Of a stretch of DNA of 64,000 nucleotides, positions 17,309-25,567 are shown piece after piece. The notes beneath the pieces were generated by a model. That model searched no databases. It saw nothing but the letters and a program-made list of their open reading frames with translations, and was not told where the DNA came from. Position 1 is the stretch's first letter. Each line of letters starts with the position of its first letter. The translations under genes and the position numbers were made by a program. The stretch is from NCBI GenBank assembly GCA_014361295.1, contig JACIVX010000001.1, positions 755,924 through 819,923 of the forward strand, written 5' to 3'. The stretch comes from Methanomassiliicoccales archaeon (GTDB taxonomy: Archaea; Thermoplasmatota; Thermoplasmata; Methanomassiliicoccales; JACIVX01).

Positions 17309-17331
17309 AGACGTAACAGGGGGAGAAAAAG

Positions 17332-18480
17332 TTGCCGATGTTGAAAACCCGAGTAAAAGTGATGGCCGCTCCGAACCGATACATCATCGGACCCGGAGCA
17401 GTAAAGGAACTAGGAAAACGCAAGATGTTGCTAGGGACGAAGGCATTTGTCCTCGGTGGGACGCGCTCGATAGAGAGCGTGGAGAAAGAGATGAAAGAAG
17501 ACTTCCAGGAGCACGGCATAGAAATGGTGCACATGGAGAAGGGCGTCCGCTATTGCACAGCCCGGGAGATCAAGAGACTCGCGGATATGGCAAGAGCGAA
17601 GGAAGCTGATTTCATCGTGGGTGTCGGTGGCGGTTCGATCATGGACCTTGCCAAGGCAGTCGCGAGCAAGGAATATGGAGTTGGCAAGCCCATTGCATTG
17701 ATCAACACGATCCCATCGACAGATGCCCCATGCAGCGCTCTCTCGGTTCAGTATGACGAAAAGCACGTCGTCGAGAAAGTCCTCTTCTACTACAAGAGCC
17801 CAGACATCGTTATCGTCCCAACCGACAAAACTGTCCAGGCGCCCGCGAAGTGGCTGGTTGCCGGTATGGGAGATGCGCTGGCGACGAGATTCGAGGCCGA
17901 GGCATGTGCTGAATCAAGATCTGGGAACGCCCTCATCGATGGTGGATTGCCGCCATTCACTGCAACGAGACTGGCCCAACTGTGCTATGAGACCCTGATC
18001 AACTATGGGTATCATGCAAAGCTGGCCAATGAAAGACAGGCAATCACAGAGGCCTATGAGAATGTTGCACAAGCTAACACACTGCTAAGCGGTCTCGGAT
18101 TCGAGAGCGGTGGTCTCGCTGCTGCCCATGCCATCCATGATGGTCTCACTGCAGCACCTGGCAGAATGAAGGCTCCGAAACCCGAACATGGTGACCTGGT
18201 CGCGATCGGTACGATTGCACAGCTTATCATGGAGAACAGGCCGAAAGCGCTCATCGAGGAAGTCATAAACTTCTGCCTCACGGTGGGCCTGCCTGTGACG
18301 CTTGAGGAGATCGGTGCAACATTTGACGACCTGCCGCACTGCATGGAAATTACGTGCAACCCGAATCACCCGTATGCTCACAACGAGCCGTTCCCAATGA
18401 CGCCTGACAGATGCATCGATGCACTCAAGGCGACTGACGCGCTCGGTAGGGCATATCGCGACAAGTTCATGCGAAGGTAA
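17332..18480 (+). CDS. gldA: Glycerol dehydrogenase (iron-type, GldA family)
   Basis: 382 residues. NAD-dependent oxidation of glycerol to dihydroxyacetone, or the reverse. Seen: PNRYIIGPGAVKELG at the N-terminus, GVGGGSIMDLAKAVA (dinucleotide loop), STDAPCSALSVQYD, metal-binding AGMGDALATRFEAEA (Asp) and GLAAAHAIHDGLTA (His), with a further His in PKPEHGDLVAIG. These match GldA and not the archaeal glycerol-1-phosphate dehydrogenase EgsA. The start is TTG 17332 (ATG 17338 possible), with a strong GGGGGAG SD 6 nt upstream. Codons are strongly biased (AAG over AAA, many C-ending), suggesting high expression, and T-rich runs follow the gene. Confidence 0.93.
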   Translation: MPMLKTRVKVMAAPNRYIIGPGAVKELGKRKMLLGTKAFVLGGTRSIESVEKEMKEDFQEHGIEMVHMEKGVRYCTAREIKRLADMARAKEADFIVGVGGGSIMDLAKAVASKEYGVGKPIALINTIPSTDAPCSALSVQYDEKHVVEKVLFYYKSPDIVIVPTDKTVQAPAKWLVAGMGDALATRFEAEACAESRSGNALIDGGLPPFTATRLAQLCYETLINYGYHAKLANERQAITEAYENVAQANTLLSGLGFESGGLAAAHAIHDGLTAAPGRMKAPKPEHGDLVAIGTIAQLIMENRPKALIEEVINFCLTVGLPVTLEEIGATFDDLPHCMEITCNPNHPYAHNEPFPMTPDRCIDALKATDALGRAYRDKFMRR

Positions 18481-18492
18481 ACAATATAAACC

Positions 18493-18536
18493 ATTTTTCT
18501 TCTCTTTTTATATATTTCTTTCATTTTTGTAGTTTT
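18493..18536 (+). terminator. T-rich termination region after gldA
   Basis: Four runs of four or five T within 44 nt directly after the gldA stop, without a hairpin: the pattern of archaeal transcription termination. Confidence 0.5.
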
Positions 18537-18814
18537 AAACGATAGCTATAGAGTATTTCTGACACGACAGCAATTTTAGATCTTTGCTATTTTTGAAGAG
18601 TGTAATTCCTCTAACATGTGCTCCCTGTTTAAGATTGAATGGGCTGAAGAAATTCTTGAGAAATAAAGAGCACAATACAGTTACTCTCCAAATTCGAAAA
18701 ATGAAATAAGTAATGCGCTGTTCACAAAAACTCAGAAGTTATCCGCTTGAGATTGGGGGAAATAAGATATATATTCCCATCAATCCCGGCATCGTCCCTC
18801 GGAGGGTGAAATCA

Positions 18815-20197
18815 TTGGATAAAGAAATCATTGATCGATTAATCAATATCGTCGGGAAAGATAACGCTTCAATCAACCCTGTGGATTTAGTCTGCTATTC
18901 TGTAGATTGTTATGCAATCAAACATGGCACAATGCCTGACATCGTCGTTCGGCCAGGCAATATTTCGGAAGTCCAAGAGATAATGAGAATTGCCGATTTA
19001 TATGCCATCCCAGTGGTTCCTCGCGCTGGTGGTTCGTGCCTTACAGGCGGATGCGTGCCAACGAGGGGCGGCATTGTTGTTGACTTGCAAAGAATGAACA
19101 GAATCCTTGAGGTGAAAAAAGATGATTTGTCGGTTACTGTTGAACCTGGTGTCGTCTTCGCCCAACTCAACGCTTATTTGAAGAAATACAATCTCTTTTT
19201 CCCTCCAGACCCGGCGAGTGGTGAAATCTGCACGATCGGAGGAATGGTTGCAGCAAATGCTTCTGGTATGAGGGCAGTTAAATATGGGGTCACAGCTGAT
19301 TATGTGACAGGTTTAAAAGTCGTGCTTCCAGATGGCAGACTGTTGAAAACTGGTGGTTCAGCGAGAAAGACTGCTTCTGGATACGACCTTATTCATCTTT
19401 TTAACAGGTCGGAGGGGACGCTGGGAATCATCGTCGAGATCACTTTAAAACTCAGGCCGCTGCCGAATTTTATCATGAGCGCCGTGGCGGAATTCGACGA
19501 ACCAGAAGATGCTGGGAGAACTGTAGCCAGGACGATCGCGTCTGGCGTTATTCCCGCGGCTATCGAGATTCTTGATTCAATCGCCCTTCAAGTCATGCGC
19601 GAAGAAGCCCATCTTCCTCTGCCTGATGTCGGGGCTATGCTCTTCTTAGAGTTTCACGGTGAGGATAGAGCCGAAGTGCAGAAGACTTTTAACCGATTCA
19701 AGAAAATCGCGATGGAAGAAAAATGTAGGGAACTCAAAATTGCAACCGATCCAGACGAAATGGAGAAGTTATGGGCGGCGAGAAAAAGATTATTTGCGAC
19801 GCTGACTCGATTGAAACCATCCCCCATTGCAACGGATATCGTTGTTCCTCTTTCTCAGATCCCAACGGCTATTAAGAAGATTCGTGAAATTTCGGAGAAA
19901 TACGACATCAAGATTACAACCTATGGGCATGCTGGTGATGGCAATGTTCACTCGCTTCTCCTCGCGGATCTGAGAGTTCCCGGTGAATCTGAGAGAGCGC
20001 ACAAAGCTCATGACGAAATCAACAGAATGGCAATCGCCCTCGGCGGGACGATCACGGGCGAACATGGGATAGGACTCGAAAAGAAATCGCTAATCGTTGA
20101 AGAGCACGGAGAAGTCGGATTGGATATTATGAGACGCATCAAAAAAGCCATCGATCCAAAAGGTATCATGAATCCTGACAAGATCTTCGAGGTGTGA
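18815..20197 (+). CDS. glcD: FAD-linked oxidase, GlcD/D-lactate dehydrogenase family
   Basis: 460 residues from the chosen start. FAD-binding PCMH domain at about 35-215 (VPRAGGSCLTGGCVP, DPASGEICTIGGMVAANASG, YDLIHLFNRSEGTLGIIVE) and a C-terminal FAD-oxidase domain with TTYGHAGDGNVH and GTITGEHGIGLEKK. It oxidises a 2-hydroxyacid (glycolate or D-lactate) to the 2-oxoacid and passes electrons to the Fe-S protein encoded 3 nt downstream. Start: TTG 18815 follows GGAGG by 9 nt, and a TATA-like GATATATATT lies at 18766-18775. ATG 18713 is in frame but lies upstream of that TATA; GTG 18806 is also possible. Confidence 0.9.
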   Translation: MDKEIIDRLINIVGKDNASINPVDLVCYSVDCYAIKHGTMPDIVVRPGNISEVQEIMRIADLYAIPVVPRAGGSCLTGGCVPTRGGIVVDLQRMNRILEVKKDDLSVTVEPGVVFAQLNAYLKKYNLFFPPDPASGEICTIGGMVAANASGMRAVKYGVTADYVTGLKVVLPDGRLLKTGGSARKTASGYDLIHLFNRSEGTLGIIVEITLKLRPLPNFIMSAVAEFDEPEDAGRTVARTIASGVIPAAIEILDSIALQVMREEAHLPLPDVGAMLFLEFHGEDRAEVQKTFNRFKKIAMEEKCRELKIATDPDEMEKLWAARKRLFATLTRLKPSPIATDIVVPLSQIPTAIKKIREISEKYDIKITTYGHAGDGNVHSLLLADLRVPGESERAHKAHDEINRMAIALGGTITGEHGIGLEKKSLIVEEHGEVGLDIMRRIKKAIDPKGIMNPDKIFEV

Positions 20198-20200
20198 GCA

Positions 20201-21304
20201 ATGTCGGAGATATCATCGCTGGAGAAATACAGAGATGCGCTAGAATACTGCATCAGGTGCGGATTTTGCAAGGCGAATTGCCCTTCCTTTGGACAGATTG
20301 GTTGGGATTCCGCAACGGCAAGAGGAAGAATGACATTCATAAAAGCGGTTCTGAACGGAGATATCAAGATCGAGGAGGAAATGGCAAAGCGTCTTTTCAC
20401 CTGTACCACCTGCGGCGACTGCGAACAGCGATGTCCTCCAGGCGTGAAGACGGTAGAAATTATCGAGGCTGCCAGAGAAGAATTCGCGAAACGCGGTCTA
20501 TCACCTGAGAAACACAAGAAGCTCGTGGAAAGGATGCGCGCTGAACACAATCCATACGGAGAGAAAAACGTGGCAAAGAACAAATTCAGACGTTTGCCTG
20601 AGAACGCGGATATCCTCTATTTCATTGGATGCACAGCGGCGTTTAGGAGTCCCGACACGGTTATCGCGACAATGGACATTCTTGATGCTGCCGGTGTTAA
20701 GTACAGAGTGCTTGGCGAGGATGAATGGTGTTGTGGATCTGTTTTAAGGAGGACAGGTTTTATTGATGAGGCCGAGCGATTAAAGGAACATAACATACAA
20801 GCTTTCAAAGGGAACGGCATAAAAACAATCGTAACCTCATGCGCCGGTTGTTACAGAACGCTCAAAAAAGAATATCATATGGAGGGAATTGAGGTCCTGC
20901 ATATTACTGAGTTCGTTGACCGATTGATCCAGGAAGGTAAATTACAAGTGAAAAAGAGTCGCGAAAAAATCACATATCATGACCCATGTCATCTCGGAAA
21001 ACACATGGGCATATATGACGCGCCAAGAAGAGTACTGAAAAGATTGGCGACTCTTGTCGAAATGGAACATTGCCGTGAGAATTCGATGTGCTGCGGGGCC
21101 GGTGGTGGGGTCAAAGCTGCTTATGGGGAGATAGCAATTGGCATTGGTGCAAAGCGTATGGCCGAGGCGAAAGCGAGCGGTGCACAGAAAGTTGTCACGC
21201 CATGTCCCTTTTGCAAAACGAATCTCAGTGATTCATCGGATTGTATACCTGTTGTAGACTTTGCGGAATATGTTGCTTCGAAGATCAAAAAGAAAACACG
21301 CTGA
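20201..21304 (+). CDS. glcF: Fe-S oxidoreductase, GlcF/HdrD-like
   Basis: 367 residues. Two N-terminal 4Fe-4S motifs (CIRCGFCKANCPSF near residue 17; CTTCGDCEQRCPPG near residue 67) and two CCG domains (CCGSVLRRTGF with CAGCYRTL; HDPCHLGKHMG with CCGAGGGVKAAYGE and CPFC), the heterodisulfide-reductase-D layout. Partner of the FAD subunit encoded just before; a GAGGTGA SD overlaps the end of that gene. In anaerobic archaea such pairs can feed electrons to membrane quinone/methanophenazine-type carriers or to ferredoxin/Hdr; the acceptor cannot be read from sequence. Confidence 0.92.
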   Translation: MSEISSLEKYRDALEYCIRCGFCKANCPSFGQIGWDSATARGRMTFIKAVLNGDIKIEEEMAKRLFTCTTCGDCEQRCPPGVKTVEIIEAAREEFAKRGLSPEKHKKLVERMRAEHNPYGEKNVAKNKFRRLPENADILYFIGCTAAFRSPDTVIATMDILDAAGVKYRVLGEDEWCCGSVLRRTGFIDEAERLKEHNIQAFKGNGIKTIVTSCAGCYRTLKKEYHMEGIEVLHITEFVDRLIQEGKLQVKKSREKITYHDPCHLGKHMGIYDAPRRVLKRLATLVEMEHCRENSMCCGAGGGVKAAYGEIAIGIGAKRMAEAKASGAQKVVTPCPFCKTNLSDSSDCIPVVDFAEYVASKIKKKTR

Positions 21305-21433
21305 TCGACGATCCGCCTTACACTAGTAATCATACGAAATTAGGACATTGTTAGTTCCGATCATAATTTGATAATCCCAGATTTTTCACCGCAATTCTTT
21401 TTTTGAGTGCAATATGGTAATTTACATTCGTAA

Positions 21434-21473
21434 TTCGAAGTCGCGGTTGAGAGCAATTACGGAGAACTTCGAA
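21434..21473. promoter_or_regulatory. Palindrome upstream of the alcohol dehydrogenase gene
   Basis: TTCGAAGT (21434-21441) and ACTTCGAA (21466-21473) are exact inverted arms separated by 24 nt; each arm also contains the palindrome TTCGAA. It lies 45 nt before the adh start and downstream of an AT-rich, TATA-like stretch (about 21411-21424). Candidate operator or leader hairpin. Confidence 0.55.
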
Positions 21474-21518
21474 ACATTCATAAGCGTCTAATCGGATAGG
21501 GTAAACAGGGGGTAAAAT

Positions 21519-22661
21519 ATGGCCAAAGCATTTGTTTTAACAAAGGCGGGAGGCCCCGAAAACCTCAAGATGATGGACTTCCCGACTCCAAAGGCAAAGC
21601 CTGGAGACATCGTTGCTGATGTCAAATTGTGCGGTGTCTGCGGAACGGATACCCATATTATTTACGGGAGACTACCAGTACCAATGCCGCATATTCTAGG
21701 ACACGAATGGTTCGGAACTGTGCGCGAACTTGGAAAGGGTGTCAAGGTGGATTACACAGGAAAGCCGCTGGAAGAAGGCGACTATATTGCGACATGTCTC
21801 GCGAAATGCAACAACTGCTGGTACTGCCACAACCTGCCAGGAAGAGAGAGCCTGTGCATGAATATGGATGTCGTCGGTATCAGCACTCATAAGGCGACGG
21901 ACCCACCACACTTCTGGGGCGCTTTCGCTGAGCACGTCTACATTCCATCGCACATCCCAGTGTTCAAGTTCCCGCCAGGTTTGACCGAGAAGGAAATGGT
22001 ATTGGTTGAGCCCATGGCTGTAGCGACCAGATCCTTCAAGAGGGCGCAGTCTGGTGGAACGGACTGTGCGTATGCAGGTGAAGGAGTTGACCCATCCCAG
22101 ACCGTTGTCATCCAGGGTCTTGGTCCGATCGGCCAGTGCCACACAGTTGTCAACAATGTATACGGCATGACAAACATCATCGGTATCGACATTGTCCCGA
22201 GCAGGCTCGAGCAGGCAAAGAAGATGGGTGCGACAGAAGTCATCAACATGAAGGATTACCCGACAGTTGAAGATCGTGTTGAGAAGATTATGGAGCTGAC
22301 AAACGGAATTGGTGCAGATGTCGTTATTGAGGCAACTGGTGTACCTGCGGCATTCTCGGAGTCGTTCAAGCTTGTCCGCCGCGGTGGAACGATCGTTGAA
22401 ATGGGGCACTTCACAAACACCGGAGAAACCACTGTGAACCCGCATGTCGACTTCTGCAACAAAGAAGTCAATGTCTTCGGCAGCTGGGGATACTCCAAGT
22501 TTGAATACAGAACGGCCATTGCTGTCATGATGAAGGCAAAGAAGATGGGTATCCCATTCGGAGAGATTTGTGCCGAGATCGCACCGCTAGAGGATTTGCC
22601 AAACCAGATCATAAGGCAGGAGAAGAAGCTATCTCCAGGTAAGATTGCAGTAAGGCCTTAG
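21519..22661 (+). CDS. Zinc-dependent alcohol/threonine-type dehydrogenase
   Basis: 380 residues, medium-chain dehydrogenase. Catalytic zinc residues are visible as Cys41 (GVCGTDTH) and His62-Glu63 (LGHEWFG); the structural zinc is held by the cysteines of CLAKCNNCWYCHN and the following ESLC. The Rossmann motif GLGPIGQCH lies at about residue 205. The substrate is an alcohol or polyol, and an insert with a long loop around residues 110-130 is a family feature. ATG is preceded by CAGGGGG, nearly identical to the gldA SD, with equally biased codons, so it is probably highly expressed. A hairpin terminator follows. Confidence 0.9.
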   Translation: MAKAFVLTKAGGPENLKMMDFPTPKAKPGDIVADVKLCGVCGTDTHIIYGRLPVPMPHILGHEWFGTVRELGKGVKVDYTGKPLEEGDYIATCLAKCNNCWYCHNLPGRESLCMNMDVVGISTHKATDPPHFWGAFAEHVYIPSHIPVFKFPPGLTEKEMVLVEPMAVATRSFKRAQSGGTDCAYAGEGVDPSQTVVIQGLGPIGQCHTVVNNVYGMTNIIGIDIVPSRLEQAKKMGATEVINMKDYPTVEDRVEKIMELTNGIGADVVIEATGVPAAFSESFKLVRRGGTIVEMGHFTNTGETTVNPHVDFCNKEVNVFGSWGYSKFEYRTAIAVMMKAKKMGIPFGEICAEIAPLEDLPNQIIRQEKKLSPGKIAVRP

Positions 22662-22673
22662 AAGGATCTTAAG

Positions 22674-22706
22674 GCAGTGGATTTGAAGATCCACTGCTTC
22701 TTTCTA
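22674..22706 (+). terminator. Hairpin terminator after adh
   Basis: GCAGTGGAT (22674-22682) and ATCCACTGC (22689-22697) form a perfect 9-bp stem with a 6-nt loop, followed by a T-rich tail (TTCTTTCTATC then TTTTTT). It is a bacterial-style intrinsic terminator 13 nt after the stop codon. Confidence 0.75.
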
Positions 22707-22872
22707 TCATTTTTTAAATCGTTTGAAATTTGAACTTCATTTTTTGAAAATCCAACGAATGTTTTCGAGAATGAGAAATCACAAGAAATAAACATCTCTC
22801 ATGAAAAATCCAGGGGTGAATGGTATAAAAAAGAAAAACAAGGGATAATTCGATGGAAAGAACTTGAGTCTC

Positions 22873-23106
22873 TTACATCTTCAACGCTTTTTTAACTTCC
22901 TCGTATCTTGCTTTCTGTTCTGGTGTAAGGTTAGGATCACTCTCGATTTTTGAAGAAATCTTACCCCACAGCCATTCCTTGTGCTGCTCAGGTACCCTGC
23001 TCCATTTCTTCTGAACAATATCGATCGGAAACTCAGCCTTCATGATAAATCCAAGGATCTTCCTTTCTGCTTCATCTTCCAAATGCATCGACATAAAAGC
23101 GCACAT
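22873..23106 (-). CDS. Conserved-looking small protein of unknown function
   Basis: 77 residues, mostly charged helix, with EDEAERKILGFIMKAEFP in the N-terminal half, VPEQHKEWLWGKI in the middle and a charged LTPEQKARYEEVKKAL tail. I do not recognise the family. Composition and codon use look like a real protein. A TATA-like CTTATATG (minus strand, about 23130-23137) is about 26 nt from the ATG at 23106, so I chose that start; ATG 23121 is upstream in frame. It lies between adh and the AbfD gene. Confidence 0.6.
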   Translation of the reverse strand: MCAFMSMHLEDEAERKILGFIMKAEFPIDIVQKKWSRVPEQHKEWLWGKISSKIESDPNLTPEQKARYEEVKKALKM

Positions 23107-23199
23107 GGGGGCAGGAATCAAAAAGACGACATATAAGGGTTTCGGGCAGACAAAGATCGTCTGCCTCCATTCTCAAGAAAGGTTTTTACGAAATTCCTT

Positions 23200-24672
23200 T
23201 CATCCTCTGATTCTCTTCAAAACCTCATCTTCCCTGATGCCCGAAAGTACACGTGCGTATTCCGCTTTCGCCGCGAGATTTCCCTGCCTTAGGATCATGA
23301 TCCTCTGCGCCTGTGGAGAGCCAGCGCCATGCATTGATTCGATGAGGGCAGTCCCCGTTGAGATGTTTTCTATCAACCGTATTAGCCTCGCTCTCTCTTC
23401 CGCCGATACACCCTCTTTTGCTTTGAGATACTTCTGAAGATACTTATTCACCTTTGGATTCTGGAAATCCTTCTGCGATGGCAGTGTTGCGACAATCCCG
23501 CCTGCCAGATCCTGAGCGAGTCTTCCTATTTCGTAAATAAACCGGGTTACATTTTGCTTCGTGACATTTGCTAGCAAGGGATCAACCAAATATGCCCCAG
23601 ACTTCGTTTTGAACCCCTCACTAGAACAGGCGATAGAGCAGCAATAAAGCGTCTCCGTTAGATGGATCATTTCCGTGAGCTTATCTCTAACATGGGAAGC
23701 ATCTTGAATTCCGTGAGCATCGGCGAGGGCGGCGCTCGCGCCAATGATCACATCGCTAACACCAGCCTTACACCCACCGTAATTCTGTCTGTGGTAGGAG
23801 GCGAATCTTTCCACCAACATGCCAGAAAACTCGAATTCTCCAGCCATGAAAACTCTCTCATTCGGAATGAAAACATCATCGAAGATGACAAGCGCTTCTC
23901 CACCGACAATGCCATATCCGATATTCCCTCGATCAAGAGTTCTCTCGAATTTCCTTGTATCATTGGTTTGTCGCCCCAAAATGTGAATAACTCCTTTTTC
24001 ATCAGAAGGGACCGCGAAAGAAACTGCATAATCAGCATCATCAGCGGTCATATTGAGTGTTGGCATGATGAGCATCATGTGCGAATTGACGGAGCCCGTT
24101 TGATGGGCCTTTGCTCCTCTAACGACGATTCCGTCCTCTCTCCTCTCAACGATATGGACGAACATATCTGGATCAGCTTGCTGGGATGGTCGCAGCCCTC
24201 GATTCCCTTTTACGTCTGTCATTGCTCCTCCAATCATGAGGTCTTCTTCCTGAACTTTTAAGACAAACCGTTTCAATCTCTCAAAATAATTGGTTCCGAG
24301 TTTCTGATCCATTTCGTATGTCGTTGTGTACAAGGCGTTCATCGCGTCCAAGCCAACGCATCTTTGGAAACACGAGCCAGTTTTTCTCCCAAGAAGCCGC
24401 AACATTTTGACTTTCTTGACGAGGTCTTCGGTACTTTGATGAATATGCGTGAAACGATTGATCGTTTTTCCCGTCAGATGGGATTTAGCAGTCATCAGGT
24501 CTGAATACTGGGGATCATGAGCTAGCTCATAAGTCATTGCAACTGCGTTGGCATGTTCCCATGTAAATGGATGATCAGCCACGTTCTCTATTCTTTCTCC
24601 GAAAACATATGCTTCCGTCTTCATCCTGCGCAGGCTATCCAGATATTGTTTTCCGTTCATCATAACGATCAT
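23200..24672 (-). CDS. abfD: 4-hydroxybutyryl-CoA dehydratase / vinylacetyl-CoA delta-isomerase
   Basis: 490 residues, very close in sequence to the clostridial enzyme over its full length. The 4Fe-4S ligands are all present: Cys101 and Cys105 (SCFQRCVG), His294 and Cys301 (YHRQNYGGCK). Tyr298 and Glu259 (GGEA) match catalytic positions, and the C-terminal MHGAGSPQAQRIM signature is intact. The enzyme binds FAD and the cluster and dehydrates 4-hydroxybutyryl-CoA to crotonyl-CoA by a ketyl-radical mechanism; it is oxygen-sensitive in anaerobes. Known roles are 4-aminobutyrate/succinate fermentation and the 4-hydroxybutyrate carbon-fixation cycles. No partner gene (CoA transferase, 4-hydroxybutyrate dehydrogenase) is adjacent. 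ATGs at 24663 and 24660 are alternative starts. Confidence 0.96.
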   Translation of the reverse strand: MIVMMNGKQYLDSLRRMKTEAYVFGERIENVADHPFTWEHANAVAMTYELAHDPQYSDLMTAKSHLTGKTINRFTHIHQSTEDLVKKVKMLRLLGRKTGSCFQRCVGLDAMNALYTTTYEMDQKLGTNYFERLKRFVLKVQEEDLMIGGAMTDVKGNRGLRPSQQADPDMFVHIVERREDGIVVRGAKAHQTGSVNSHMMLIMPTLNMTADDADYAVSFAVPSDEKGVIHILGRQTNDTRKFERTLDRGNIGYGIVGGEALVIFDDVFIPNERVFMAGEFEFSGMLVERFASYHRQNYGGCKAGVSDVIIGASAALADAHGIQDASHVRDKLTEMIHLTETLYCCSIACSSEGFKTKSGAYLVDPLLANVTKQNVTRFIYEIGRLAQDLAGGIVATLPSQKDFQNPKVNKYLQKYLKAKEGVSAEERARLIRLIENISTGTALIESMHGAGSPQAQRIMILRQGNLAAKAEYARVLSGIREDEVLKRIRG

Positions 24673-24862
24673 CTCGATAACACGACAATGAGTAAACGAG
24701 TCTATCCTCTAATGAATATTTCTCAATGTGCGATTTGATTTAATAAATGAAGATTGCTTCTCGTCCGCGTAATCCTGTAATTCGCATCGACACTCCTGTT
24801 CAAATAAATAATTTCGAAGATTAGAAAACCATGTTTCCCGATATCTCAGCCGGTGAATCACT

Positions 24863-25186
24863 ATGATTACGCGTGCGGTAGATACAAAAACTGTAAAAGT
24901 CACCAATAAAATAACAAGAAGAATGGTCGTGTGTGGGCAGAAATGTCAGATCATTGAGTTTGTGCTGGAGAAGGGTGCAGTGATACCTGCGCACAGACAT
25001 CCTCATGAGCAGATTGGTTATGTGCAGAAAGGAAAACTCAAGATGTTAATCGACGGCCAGATCAGCATTTTAACTCAGGGAGATGGATACTGGATCGAGC
25101 CAAATGTGGAACATGAAGTCGAGGTTCTCGAAGATTCGATCGCTATTGACGTCTTTTCACCACCAAGAGAAGACTTTAAGACATAA
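24863..25186 (+). CDS. Single-domain cupin protein
   Basis: 107 residues forming one cupin barrel. Motif 1 is GAVIPAHRHPHEQIGYVQKG, with metal ligands His-x-His and Glu; motif 2 is GDGYWIEPNVEHEVEV, with the last His. Such proteins are metal-binding isomerases, dioxygenases or sensors; the function cannot be assigned. GGTGA lies 6 nt before the ATG. It is divergent from the abfD gene with a 190-nt shared promoter region, so a functional link is possible but unproven. Confidence 0.85.
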   Translation: MITRAVDTKTVKVTNKITRRMVVCGQKCQIIEFVLEKGAVIPAHRHPHEQIGYVQKGKLKMLIDGQISILTQGDGYWIEPNVEHEVEVLEDSIAIDVFSPPREDFKT

Positions 25187-25252
25187 CCTAATAAGGATTG
25201 GAATCCAACTCCGGCCCAACAAACGATATCACCATCACGAAATCATAAAAAA

Positions 25253-25417
25253 TCATGTTGGAAAGAGATTTCTAAGAAGTTCGACCAGAACGACAAGAGC
25301 GATCGCCATTCCGATGACAAACCAGGGATTGATCTTTATCGCTTTTTCATCTTCCGATTCAAAATATCTTATTAATCCTGCTGCCGATTGAAAACCCTCA
25401 CTCTTTTTCTTGGGCAT
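25253..25417 (-). CDS. secG: Preprotein translocase subunit Sec61-beta
   Basis: A 54-residue protein. It begins MPKKKSEGFQSAAGLIRYFE, the archaeal Sec61-beta cytosolic segment, continues with KAIKINPW, and ends in one TM helix (about residues 33-50, VIGMAIALVVLVELL). It is the small tail-anchored subunit of the SecY channel. A TATA-like TATTTATA near 25441-25449 lies about 24-32 nt upstream of the ATG, fitting a leaderless transcript. Length and layout are normal for the family. Confidence 0.93.
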   Translation of the reverse strand: MPKKKSEGFQSAAGLIRYFESEDEKAIKINPWFVIGMAIALVVLVELLRNLFPT

Positions 25418-25567
25418 ACATCACTCTGATTTTTCATCGTCGTATTTATAGATTATCAATCAGCTCACCGTGCAACTTGTGCGATTGAGGACAAAAAGAT
25501 AGATTGATTCAAGGTCGCTCTGTCCATAGATTTATATTTTAACTACAGATTCTTCCGTCTCGGTACG

